DNA of 64,000 nucleotides. Origin: Dasania phycosphaerae. GTDB lineage: Bacteria > Pseudomonadota > Gammaproteobacteria > Pseudomonadales > Dasaniaceae. The position numbers and the translations under genes are program-made. The stretch spans positions 62,001-126,000 of the forward strand of contig NZ_JAPTGG010000006.1 of the NCBI RefSeq assembly GCF_026891035.1. The letters are read 5' to 3'. Of this stretch, positions 25,329-34,107 are shown piece after piece; the first letter of the stretch is position 1, and every line of letters begins with the position of its first letter. The notes beneath the pieces are model-generated. The model was not told where the DNA came from, ran no database searches, and saw only the letters and a program-made list of their open reading frames with translations.

Positions 25329-28300
25329 TTACTGCTCTTGTTCCGCCCACGCCGCCAATAGCTCATCCATGGATTTTAATCCGTGCATGGGTAGGGCGTG
25401 GTTGATAACGGTTTTAACAGCGCCGTTGGTCACCTCGGGCAGGCGGTTTTCCCACATGGCTTGGTGTAGGTTTTCCATCTCATCCCATTCACCTAGGTAG
25501 GGCTCGGGTACTTGTACGGCACCGGCGTCTATCATTTGGTTTAGGCCTAAGATTTCTGCCGCGTTACACAAGTGGGTGCCCACTATGGATGCGGTAGGCA
25601 TCAATATTTGACGCTGACGCATCCACACTTGCGGTGCGTAGAAGCTGTAACGTTTGCCGCCCATGTCACCGGCGTAAATCACTATGCCGGTATGGGGTTT
25701 TACCATCATGGTGGAGGCGAACAGTGAGTCGGTGTGCGCACGCTCTATGATGATGTCGGGCTGGCCGCGGGGGTTGTCCTCAGAGCGCAGCAATTTACCT
25801 ACTGCTTTGCCTATGGGTTTAAGGGTGTTTTCGTTCATTAAACGTACGCACTCTTTAAACTCTGGCGACTCGGGGTTGGGTAAATCAGCCATGGTGTCTG
25901 GCCAGTCGAACTCGGGCTCGCGGCGTTTGATTTCCGCCAAGCTCACTGCGCCTAAAACGGCATCACCAAAGCCCAGTGACATCACAAAATCGCGTTCGGC
26001 ATCGGTGTCGGTAACCACCACTATGCGCAATGATGAGGCGCGGCCAGCTTCTATGGCGGCCAGGGCTTCGTTGTCACGCTGGCCGGTGCGGCTGCCGTAG
26101 AAGATAACCGTGGCCTGGCCGGGGCGGGCTTTGGCTTTGCGTAACATCTCGGTGGCAGAGCAGCTACCGGGCTTGCCTATAAAGGTCATGTGGTAACCGG
26201 CGGAGGCGCCGAAGTAAGTCATCACGCCGTTTTCACCCAGCGCTTGGAAGCTGCGCGGGAAGGCGGTTTCACCGGCGTGGGATAGGCCGTGGGTGCACAG
26301 CTCACCGTCATTAGCTGCGCGTACGGCGTTTAAGAAACCTTCACCTTGTTGCTGCCACTGTGCCCACTGTGAGGGCTCAACAGGTACTTTAGTGAAGCAA
26401 TCTTTAATGGCGGGGTCTTTGCGGTTAATACCCGCAGAGCCTTGCTTGCGCAAGTATTCACAGCGCTCCTCCGACGACACCATGCCGGTGATCTTGGCGC
26501 CAGCGGCCAGGCCTAACTCCACTGACCAAGCGCCGGTACCCGAAGCGGCACCTTCAACAAACATGCGGTCGCCTTGGCGTAACTCTAAGGCGCGGAACAG
26601 GGCACGGTAGGCGGTACCAGCAGGCAGCATATAAGAGCCAGCCGCTTCTAAGCTTAGGTCTGCGGCGGGGGCTATCATCTGCGGGCCCGAGCAAATCATA
26701 AACTGTTGATGTGAGCCGTCTGGCGATTGGTAGCCCTGTATGTGAAAGTCGGTGAACATGGGGTCTACACCGGCGGCAGGGTCTAGCACATCAGATACGC
26801 CTGAATAAACCACTACCAGTTTGCCTACGGCTAAGCGGCCTTCGCTCTGTAGGCCTTCGCCCATTTTCGCCACTATGCCTATGCCGCCAGAGCCGGTGAC
26901 GTGTATATCTTCATCGTGCTCGTCGAACAAGGAGATGGGGATGCCGGTAATGGCCCAGATATCGTTGTAGTTAAGCTCAGAGGTGAGCATATACACCAAA
27001 GCTTCATTAGCTTCTGGCTGCGGTACCGGGATGATTACTTCTTCCTCTACATCTATGGGGTCGCCGTGTTTGGCGGCACCGGTTTGGGCATCACGCACTG
27101 CGGCCTTGGCTAGTTGGTAGGGTGGGATGGGGGTGATACCAGCTAGGTAAGGAGCACCCATGGGCAGCATGTGGCCCTCGGCTATGAGTGCGTCTTTTTC
27201 GCTGATATCTTTGCGGGCGCGGCTGGGCAGGGCGGGTGACTGTTTATCCATAAACAGCTGTATGCCTTTTTTGCCGCCGTTTTCTGCGTCCATAACAAAC
27301 TGGGCGAAGGTGTCTATCTCGCTGTTTAAGCCAGCCTTAAAGCCTTGCTCAAAGCCTAGCTTAACCAAGTTGACTATGGCCTGGGCTACGGGGCCGCGGC
27401 CTGCTTGCTCGGAAGCCTTAAGGCAGATTTGCACATAGTCGTCATCTAAGGTCGCTGTGGGGAAGCTGGCTGTTTGGTTCCAGCGAGCTACCGCCTCGTG
27501 ACGGTTGTTCATGGCCGTGATGGCCGTGCCACTGCCATTGATGGCAGCTTCTCGTGCCAGGGCTTGTGCAGCAGGTAATACGCTGTCAGCGCCAGTGCAG
27601 TACTTATCTACCAAGCCAAATTCATTGGCCTGTTGGCCTTTGATTTGACGGCCTGATAACAACATGGCCATGGCGCGATTCAAACCGGTGATAGCATCAT
27701 CGCCCGCTGCATCCATCAACACTCGCGGTAAACGCTGAGTGCCGCCGTAACCCGGTGGCAGGTACAGGTTGATTTCGGGCTGGCCGAAAATCGTGCGGCT
27801 GTTGGCTACGCGCATATGACAGGCCAGCGCCATCTCGCAGCCACCACCTAGGGCTACGCCCTCAACGGCTGCTATTACGGGCTTGCTCATATTCTCGATC
27901 ATATTGGCAACGGCATGCGCCTTAGAGGGCAATGAGCGCGCAGCGGCGGCATCATGTACGTCTTCTAATAATTGGCGTACGTCGGCACCGGCTACAAAGG
28001 CTTTGTTGCCAGCACCGGCCAACACTACTGCGCCTATGTCTGAGCGACGGGCGATATGGGTAAGGGCGGTTTCCAATTCATCCAATAAACGCTCGGATAA
28101 GGCGTTAACCGGCGGGTTGCTAATAGTGACGGTGGCCACGCGTATGGTTTCACCGTTTTTATCGGCAACCGGTGCATATTCGATGCGCAAAGTGCGGGTG
28201 TTTTCTACTATGGTTTGGCGCTCGGCACGGTCTTGGCCTGCTTGCCATTTAGCCACGGCTGCGCGTATTTCATCTAGGCACTCTGGGTTGCGCAGGGTAG

Positions 28301-30728
28301 AGGTATCACCTAAGTCTTCCCCTAGCACTATGGCTTTTAGGAAGCGGCGCATGTATTTACCGCTGCGAGTTTCTGGGAAAGCCGACAGCGAAATAAAGTC
28401 AGAGGGCACGGCCACCACGCCTTTTTCTTCGCGCACTAATTCTTTTAAGCGGCGCTCGTCGTCGCGGGTGATATGCGAATCGCCCATGGGCAAAATAAAG
28501 GCCAAGGGGGTTAAGCCTTTTTCACTGTGGGGCGCGCCTATAACAATACAGTTACCCACTTTTGATTCGGGGTTTACTTGTTTGTCTTTTAAGATTGCGC
28601 CTTCAATTTCTTCGGTACCCATGCGGTGGCCCGAGACGTTAATAACATCATCAGAGCGGCCGTGTAAGGAGAAGCTGCCATCTTGGTAACTGCGGGCAAA
28701 GTCGCCTTGTAGATAACCGTAAGCTGGAGTGCCATCTTGCTTGCAGTAGCGGCCAAAGTAAGTGCTTTCGAAGCGCGCAATATCACCTTTCCATTCGGGC
28801 TTACCCACATTGGCGGCGTCGCCCCAAACGGTGCGAGCCAAATAGGGGTAGGGGCGGGCGATGACCACTTCGCCTTTTTCATCGTGTTGAGCAGAGCGGA
28901 AAGCCACCCGGCCCTGCGCATTAGCTTCGCCTTGGGGTATCCAGATGTCGCCAAATATCCACGGTAGTGGGTAGGTGTGAGTGTCTGCGCGCAGCGGTAA
29001 ATCTTTGTTGCCGTAGGGGTGGGTCCAGACTATGCCGCCGTGTTCGGTGGCCCAGTAAGAGTTGATGTACTGTGGGGTCATCAACTCCATGGCAAATTCT
29101 TGTACCGAAGGTGAGGTGGGTTCGGCGCAGAAGGTGGCTACTTTTAGTGAGGACATATCGTAGCGCTCAACGTCGGCGCGGTTTTGGTTGTTGGTCATTA
29201 TCCCCTTTAAGAAGGTAGAACCCGCTTTAAATATAGTGACGCCATAGCGCTCGATAATGGATGAGAATCTACCGGTGTGTGGAAACACGGGCGAGCCTTC
29301 GGTTACCACGCTGCTAACCCGCGATGATAGGGCGGCGCTAATCATATAGGACTGGCCGGTGATCCAGCCGGGGTCGGCGATGACCCACATCACGTCTTTG
29401 CCGGGCACAGCATCAAACGCGACTTTCATGGTTTCGGTGATACCGGCGATATAGCCACCGTGTACGTGTACTACGCCTTTAGGTTTGCCGGTAGAGCCTG
29501 AGGTGTAGATGATAAACATGGGGAACTCGGCATCTACCGCTACAGGTGGCACGGATTGATAAAGTGCTGCCACTAAGTCTTGATCGCTTAGCGCGTTTAA
29601 GTCGGCGCGTGAGTTTAGGCCCGCGTTTGTTAGGATTTTTTGCTCGGCGGCGGCTAGTAAATCATGCGCCCACACATCGCGGCCTTCTGACCAAGGCAGG
29701 TCGTTTAGGGCGACGTGGCGCACCACTATCACTTTTTCTACCCGCGCCGGTGAGTTAGAAAGGGCGGCGGCTAATTCGCCGCGCAGTTCGGCGGTGTCTT
29801 CGGCACTGAGTTGCGCTTTGGCTAAAATTTTACCCACTTCACGCATGACTTCGGCGCGGCTTAGGGTGATTTCACTACCTAATACTTCGGTGACGTGAGC
29901 AACGATTTTGTTTTTTAATGCGCCGTCAACGTTGGCATTGGCCAGAATATCTAATGCGGACGTGATAGAGATGTATTTATCCAAAGCCGGGTCGCTATAA
30001 ATTTCTTTAAAGCCCGCTACCTCGGCGTTGCGCGAGGCGCCGTCGGCGGTGATAACCACTTTCGCTCCGGCGTTTTCTATGCGGTCGGATAAGGTTTTAT
30101 CCGAGAAACCACCAAATACCGGGGTGTAGATTACGCCTACCCGCTTGGCGGCTTCGGTCCACACAATTTGCTCCAGTATATTAGGCATGTTGATGGCAAT
30201 GCGGTCACCGCATGTTAAGCCTAGGTCACGCAGGGCTTGCGCGGCGAGTACCGACTGAATCATTAAGTCGCGACGCGACATGCTGTAGTGTTGTACCGGG
30301 CCGCCTTTGCCGTTGTTGGCGGTGGGGTCCCAGCGGTCGCCTTCGTAGAAAAAGGCGGTTTCAGCACCGTGGCCGGCTAATACGTGGCGGTCAACTTCGT
30401 TGAAGGCGGCGTTGGTTTTGCCGCCTATAAACCAGCGGTAAAAGGGCGCTTCGCTTTCGTCCAGGGCGGTGCTCCAAGGTGTCCAGCTGGCTAAGTCAGC
30501 GGGTTTGCCGTTGGCATCCCAGCCGGTCCAGCCGTTGTCGTTTTTTGTTAGCCAGGCGTTTTGTTCGGGGTTAAACCAATGGCAGTTTTTGGCGGCGATG
30601 TCACCGTGAAAGGCGCCTAGGTCTTGTTCGCAGTCGGCGCGCATTTGCTGCCAGTCATCGCCGCTACGTATGGGGTTTTGCATTATGCTGGCTGGTACTT
30701 TGGGGGTGTATGCAGTGTTGTTGCTCAT
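25329..30728 (-). CDS. pcs: Propionyl-CoA synthase, trifunctional (3-HP-CoA ligase / dehydratase / acrylyl-CoA reductase)
   Basis: 1799 residues, close to the 1822 of the Chloroflexus enzyme. Domain 1 (about 1-830) is an acetyl-CoA-synthetase-type ligase with YTSGSTGKPKG at 408-418, GRSDDVINVSGHRMG at 690-704 and the catalytic Lys K791 in TRSGK. Domain 2 (about 848-1110) is a crotonase with GGGCE (E965) and FGQPE (E985), both catalytic Glu positions present. Domain 3 (about 1225-1799) is a crotonyl-CoA-reductase-like MDR domain with GAASGTGAWSVELG at 1393-1406. Known chemistry: 3-hydroxypropionate + ATP + CoA + NADPH to propionyl-CoA via enclosed 3-HP-CoA and acrylyl-CoA. It follows the iron alcohol dehydrogenase by 106 bases. 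A palindrome shared with the puu genes lies upstream of that pair. Confidence 0.9.
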   Translation of the reverse strand: MSNNTAYTPKVPASIMQNPIRSGDDWQQMRADCEQDLGAFHGDIAAKNCHWFNPEQNAWLTKNDNGWTGWDANGKPADLASWTPWSTALDESEAPFYRWFIGGKTNAAFNEVDRHVLAGHGAETAFFYEGDRWDPTANNGKGGPVQHYSMSRRDLMIQSVLAAQALRDLGLTCGDRIAINMPNILEQIVWTEAAKRVGVIYTPVFGGFSDKTLSDRIENAGAKVVITADGASRNAEVAGFKEIYSDPALDKYISITSALDILANANVDGALKNKIVAHVTEVLGSEITLSRAEVMREVGKILAKAQLSAEDTAELRGELAAALSNSPARVEKVIVVRHVALNDLPWSEGRDVWAHDLLAAAEQKILTNAGLNSRADLNALSDQDLVAALYQSVPPVAVDAEFPMFIIYTSGSTGKPKGVVHVHGGYIAGITETMKVAFDAVPGKDVMWVIADPGWITGQSYMISAALSSRVSSVVTEGSPVFPHTGRFSSIIERYGVTIFKAGSTFLKGIMTNNQNRADVERYDMSSLKVATFCAEPTSPSVQEFAMELMTPQYINSYWATEHGGIVWTHPYGNKDLPLRADTHTYPLPWIFGDIWIPQGEANAQGRVAFRSAQHDEKGEVVIARPYPYLARTVWGDAANVGKPEWKGDIARFESTYFGRYCKQDGTPAYGYLQGDFARSYQDGSFSLHGRSDDVINVSGHRMGTEEIEGAILKDKQVNPESKVGNCIVIGAPHSEKGLTPLAFILPMGDSHITRDDERRLKELVREEKGVVAVPSDFISLSAFPETRSGKYMRRFLKAIVLGEDLGDTSTLRNPECLDEIRAAVAKWQAGQDRAERQTIVENTRTLRIEYAPVADKNGETIRVATVTISNPPVNALSERLLDELETALTHIARRSDIGAVVLAGAGNKAFVAGADVRQLLEDVHDAAAARSLPSKAHAVANMIENMSKPVIAAVEGVALGGGCEMALACHMRVANSRTIFGQPEINLYLPPGYGGTQRLPRVLMDAAGDDAITGLNRAMAMLLSGRQIKGQQANEFGLVDKYCTGADSVLPAAQALAREAAINGSGTAITAMNNRHEAVARWNQTASFPTATLDDDYVQICLKASEQAGRGPVAQAIVNLVKLGFEQGFKAGLNSEIDTFAQFVMDAENGGKKGIQLFMDKQSPALPSRARKDISEKDALIAEGHMLPMGAPYLAGITPIPPYQLAKAAVRDAQTGAAKHGDPIDVEEEVIIPVPQPEANEALVYMLTSELNYNDIWAITGIPISLFDEHDEDIHVTGSGGIGIVAKMGEGLQSEGRLAVGKLVVVYSGVSDVLDPAAGVDPMFTDFHIQGYQSPDGSHQQFMICSGPQMIAPAADLSLEAAGSYMLPAGTAYRALFRALELRQGDRMFVEGAASGTGAWSVELGLAAGAKITGMVSSEERCEYLRKQGSAGINRKDPAIKDCFTKVPVEPSQWAQWQQQGEGFLNAVRAANDGELCTHGLSHAGETAFPRSFQALGENGVMTYFGASAGYHMTFIGKPGSCSATEMLRKAKARPGQATVIFYGSRTGQRDNEALAAIEAGRASSLRIVVVTDTDAERDFVMSLGFGDAVLGAVSLAEIKRREPEFDWPDTMADLPNPESPEFKECVRLMNENTLKPIGKAVGKLLRSEDNPRGQPDIIIERAHTDSLFASTMMVKPHTGIVIYAGDMGGKRYSFYAPQVWMRQRQILMPTASIVGTHLCNAAEILGLNQMIDAGAVQVPEPYLGEWDEMENLHQAMWENRLPEVTNGAVKTVINHALPMHGLKSMDELLAAWAEQEQ

Positions 30729-30834
30729 GGTATCTCCTACTGGCGTGCGGGCTCTAAGGCTTGCTTAGCCAGAGATGGCTTCAAGTTTAAGGTTAATCAT
30801 TTGCAGAGGCTGCCGCTGTTGCAGCCCTCTGGTA

Positions 30835-32004
30835 TCAGCACACGTTGCTGAAAATTTCTTTATAAATGGCAATGATCTGATCGCTGTCAGGGATTACCGG
30901 GTTGTTGCCGGGTGAGCCTGAGGCTATGGCTTGCTCGGCCATGGTTGGCAGTAAATCCATAAAGCGCTGCCTGTCTATGCCGTATTGCTCTGGGCTGGGC
31001 ACTTCCAGCTCTTGGTTTAGGCGTCGCAGCTCGGCCAGTAATACGGTGTTGGCGGTAGCGTCGTCGCAGTCGGCGGGTACCATTTCCATAGCGCGGGCGC
31101 AGTCGGCGTAGCGCTCTACACAGTGCGGCACCGAAAAGGCGGTTACTGCAGGCAGCAACATGGCGTTGCTTAAGCCGTGGGGCACATGGAAGTTGGCACC
31201 TATAGGGCGGCTCATGCCGTGTACCAGCGCCACGCTGGCATTAGAAAATGCCATGCCCGCCTGGCAGGCACCTAGCATCATGGCTTCGCGGGCCTCGCGG
31301 TTGCTTAGGTCCTCGCAAACTTTACGTATGTTTTTGTAGATGATCTTCATGGCTGCTAGCGCCAGCGCATCGGAGAATAGGTTGGCCTTGCGGCTAACAT
31401 AGGCCTCCATGGCGTGAGTCATGCTGTCTATGCCCGTGTCGGCGGTGAGGCGATAGGGCATGGTGAGGGTCATTTCAAAATCTACCAGTGCTGCTACTGG
31501 CATAAAGGCGCGGCCCATAAGCAGCATTTTTTCGTCGCTCTCGGCATCGGTGATGATGGTGACTTTGGTGGCCTCAGAGCCGGTGCCGGCAGTGGTGGGT
31601 ATGGCGATGATGGGCAGGCCGGGCACGCTGTTGTTGATGGGGGCCTTGTAATCGCGCACGGCACCGCCTTTCACCGCTAGCAAAGAAACGGCCTTGGCGG
31701 TATCCATGGGGCTGCCGCCACCCAAGCCGACTACACAGTCGTAATCGCCTTCGCCTAGCGCGGCTAGGGCTGCGGTAACGGTGGCGGTGGTGGGGTCGTT
31801 GGGTACATCGTTGAACACGCCATAGTTAATATTGGCGGCCTCCAAGGTGTCGGTAACGCGTTTGAGGTAGCCGTATTTGGTGACTACGGGGCCGGTGATA
31901 AATAAAGGTTTGCTCAAGCCCATTTGCGCTAACACATCGGGCAGGCATAGGCTGGCGCCAGCGCCAATTTGCATAATGCCTGGCACTAAGATATTCGAAG
32001 ACAT
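30835..32004 (-). CDS. Iron-containing alcohol dehydrogenase, probable 3-hydroxypropionate/malonate-semialdehyde reductase
   Basis: 389 residues from ATG 32004, preceded by GGAGAG (the frame from 32031 is longer but lacks a site). NAD motif GGGSPMD at 95-101. Metal ligands D193, H197, H262 and H276 fall at the spacing of FucO-type group III dehydrogenases. Placed directly before propionyl-CoA synthase, it would supply 3-hydroxypropionate by reducing malonate semialdehyde, or run in reverse as DddB-type enzymes do in DMSP catabolism. The direction is inference from the neighbour. Confidence 0.8.
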   Translation of the reverse strand: MSSNILVPGIMQIGAGASLCLPDVLAQMGLSKPLFITGPVVTKYGYLKRVTDTLEAANINYGVFNDVPNDPTTATVTAALAALGEGDYDCVVGLGGGSPMDTAKAVSLLAVKGGAVRDYKAPINNSVPGLPIIAIPTTAGTGSEATKVTIITDAESDEKMLLMGRAFMPVAALVDFEMTLTMPYRLTADTGIDSMTHAMEAYVSRKANLFSDALALAAMKIIYKNIRKVCEDLSNREAREAMMLGACQAGMAFSNASVALVHGMSRPIGANFHVPHGLSNAMLLPAVTAFSVPHCVERYADCARAMEMVPADCDDATANTVLLAELRRLNQELEVPSPEQYGIDRQRFMDLLPTMAEQAIASGSPGNNPVIPDSDQIIAIYKEIFSNVC

Positions 32005-32372
32005 AAGTCTCTCCATCGGTTGCAATGTCAAATTTAAAAAAATTTAGTTATGGCAATGACTGACGGTGGATGATCAATTCAACGTTAAGGCATTGAATTT
32101 TCACAAAGACATTTGGTGCTGCCTTGCAAAAACTTTACAGAGCTTAGGGTGGGCTCTGGCTTGAGAATGATAGGCGTTTTGACTATCACTGTTGGTGGAA
32201 CACGCCAGTGTATTAACTGGGCAGTGTTCGGGTATGCCTGCGAGGTGTGCCCGCCGGCATGGACTACGAGCGATGGTTAAGGCCAGCTTTTCGGATAGAT
32301 TGGCAGCTTTGCGCATCGGCTCTGCTTACGTTATGAGTACAGTTGATACCCGACATAAGCATTTTTTATGTA

Positions 32373-32392
32373 AACCGAATAATAGTTCGGTT
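32373..32392. promoter_or_regulatory. Palindromic operator AACCGAA-N6-TTCGGTT upstream of ADH-pcs
   Basis: Perfect 7+7 inverted repeat with an AT-rich 6-base spacer (TAATAG). Same arms and spacing as two degenerate copies in the puuB-like/puuD-like divergent region at 52463-52506. Likely target of the TetR encoded at 50338-50982, which is an inference from shared sequence only. Confidence 0.65.
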
Positions 32393-32556
32393 AGGTGGCT
32401 AGATACTACAAACAATCCTTACCCAAAAGCAAATACTTTTATCAAATTGTGAATATTCACAGTTTTGATAGTTGTAGGGAGATCGCTGGTTTTTACGGAA
32501 TAAACGCGCTGGTTTCTTAGAACTTTTTGCAGGGCTGGAACGAGGGGAGGGGGAGT

Positions 32557-32609
32557 TGTCGGCAGCCAGAGACCGCCGACAGTGCGCTAAATGACTGACA
32601 TTTAGCGCA
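32557..32609 (-). terminator. Two hairpins after the aldehyde dehydrogenase
   Basis: TGCGCTAAATG (32583-32593), loop ACTGA, CATTTAGCGCA (32599-32609). Beyond it TGTCGGC (32557-32563) pairs with GCCGACA (32575-32581). They follow the minus-strand ALDH that ends at 32620. No T-run, so factor-independent termination is uncertain. Confidence 0.5.
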
Positions 32610-32619
32610 TAGCTTGGGC

Positions 32620-34044
32620 TTATTTAAGGCCTGAAATCGCTTTCACTTCCAGGAAGTCTACAAAGCCATGTGGGCCCCATTCACGGCCGTTACCCGACTG
32701 TTTGAAACCGCCAAAGGGGGTGTCGTAGTCGCCGTAGCTGCCGTTAATGTTGATGTTACCAGCGCGTATGCGTGAGGCCACATAGCGTATGGTTTTTTCA
32801 TCTTTACCCTGTATATAGCCAGCCAGGCCATAAGGGGTGTCGTTGGCTATTGCTATGGCTTCATCCAAAGTGTTGTAAGGGATGATGCAGAACACAGGGC
32901 CAAAGATTTCTTCACGGGCAATAATCATATCGTTATTGCAGTTGGTGAAGATGGTGGGCTTGATGTAATAGCCTTTTTCTAAGCCTTCAGGGCGGCCTGT
33001 GCCACCGCATAATAGCTCTGAACCTTCATCTATGCCGGCCTGGATCAAGCTTTGGATTTTGCTGAATTGTACATCGCTAACCACGGGGCCCATGGTCGTG
33101 CCTTCGGCCTTAGGGTCGCCAGTAACAACTGTGGCGGCGGCTCTGGCTGCAATTTCATTGACTTCAGCTAGTTTGCTGGCAGGGACTAACATACGCGAAG
33201 GAGCGTTACAGGACTGGCCGGTGTTGCTAAACATGTCCAGTGTGCTTTCGGTGATGCATTTTTCTAGATCGGCATCTTCCAATACGATGTTGGCTGATTT
33301 GCCACCTAGCTCTTGAGCTACACGTTTAACGGTAGGGGCAGCGTTTTGTGCCACTAAAGTACCTGCACGGGTAGAGCCGGTGAAAGACACCATATCAATT
33401 TCAGGGTGAGTAGAAATAGCTGTGCCTACTGCTGGGCCATCGCCGTTCACCATGTTGAGTACACCAGCGGGTACGCCTGCTTCGTGCATGATTTTGGTGA
33501 AGACATAGGCAGATAAAGGCGCTACTTCCGAAGGCTTAAGTACCACGGTACAACCCACGGCTAGTGCGGGCGCGACTTTACAGGCGATTTGGTTGATGGG
33601 CCAGTTCCAAGGAGTGATAAAACCACACACACCTATAGGCTCCATCACAATTTCAGAGTTGCCTAGCTCTTCGTTAAATTCGTAGGTTTTTAAGGCTTTA
33701 AGAGCTGACTGAAAGTGACCTAGGCCGGTATGAGCCTGGCCGCCTTTGGCTAGCTTGGTGGGTGCACCCATTTCTTCAGAGATGGCATCGGCCACCTCAT
33801 CGTAGTACTTTTTATAGACCTCGATGATTCTTTCAAGCAGTGCGATGCGCTCTTCGCGGCTGCTATAGCCGTAGCTGTTAAAGGCGGCGCGGGCAGCTTT
33901 AGCGGCTGCGTCAACGTCTGCCTCTGAGCCCATAGAGATTTGCGCACAAACCTCTTCATTGGCGGGGTTGATAACATCTAAGAGCTTGGGCTCTACAGGT
34001 GCTACCCATTGGCCGTTAATGTAAAACTGGTCGTAAATTCGCAT
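32620..34044 (-). CDS. NAD(P)-dependent aldehyde dehydrogenase
   Basis: 474 residues from ATG 34044, with GGAG upstream. PWNWP at 145-149, general base E245 in ELGGK and nucleophile C279 in GQSCNAPSR. It looks like a broad-specificity ALDH yielding a free acid, not a CoA-dependent methylmalonate-semialdehyde dehydrogenase. It lies 64 bases downstream of an APC permease, as expected for import and oxidation of an amine-derived aldehyde. Could serve the PuuC step for the puu genes elsewhere in the window (inference). Confidence 0.85.
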   Translation of the reverse strand: MRIYDQFYINGQWVAPVEPKLLDVINPANEEVCAQISMGSEADVDAAAKAARAAFNSYGYSSREERIALLERIIEVYKKYYDEVADAISEEMGAPTKLAKGGQAHTGLGHFQSALKALKTYEFNEELGNSEIVMEPIGVCGFITPWNWPINQIACKVAPALAVGCTVVLKPSEVAPLSAYVFTKIMHEAGVPAGVLNMVNGDGPAVGTAISTHPEIDMVSFTGSTRAGTLVAQNAAPTVKRVAQELGGKSANIVLEDADLEKCITESTLDMFSNTGQSCNAPSRMLVPASKLAEVNEIAARAAATVVTGDPKAEGTTMGPVVSDVQFSKIQSLIQAGIDEGSELLCGGTGRPEGLEKGYYIKPTIFTNCNNDMIIAREEIFGPVFCIIPYNTLDEAIAIANDTPYGLAGYIQGKDEKTIRYVASRIRAGNININGSYGDYDTPFGGFKQSGNGREWGPHGFVDFLEVKAISGLK

Positions 34045-34107
34045 GGGGGTACTCCACTTCTTTAGTCCAAATACGCGATTAGGGGCCATTATAAGCTATT
34101 GCTAAGC

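Larger units (their letters stand above)
32005..32619. promoter_or_regulatory. 615-base region upstream of the alcohol dehydrogenase - pcs pair
   Basis: No convincing gene. It contains the palindrome at 32373-32392 (370 bases before the dehydrogenase start, so a long leader or a distal site), a TAGGGTGGGC...TTGAGAATGATA motif at 32145-32172 that recurs at 60248, and hairpins after the ALDH at 32557-32609. Confidence 0.5.

Noticed and set aside
28589..28954. 121-residue frame on the same strand as pcs
   Set aside because: It is an alternate frame within the pcs coding sequence, whose translation is supported by full-length domain motifs.
25329..32004. Autotrophic 3-hydroxypropionate bicycle
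   Set aside because: No malonyl-CoA reductase, acetyl- or propionyl-CoA carboxylase, or malyl-CoA lyase is present in the window. Pcs alone does not imply CO2 fixation.
32101..32316. 71-residue minus-strand frame before ADH
   Set aside because: No SD and no family resemblance; codon pattern unlike neighbours. It could be leader sequence only.
30835..34044. DMSP cleavage cluster (DddB/DddC type)
   Set aside because: The Fe-ADH and ALDH could suggest it, but no DddD, DddP or DddL gene is seen, and the ALDH is not of the CoA-acylating type.
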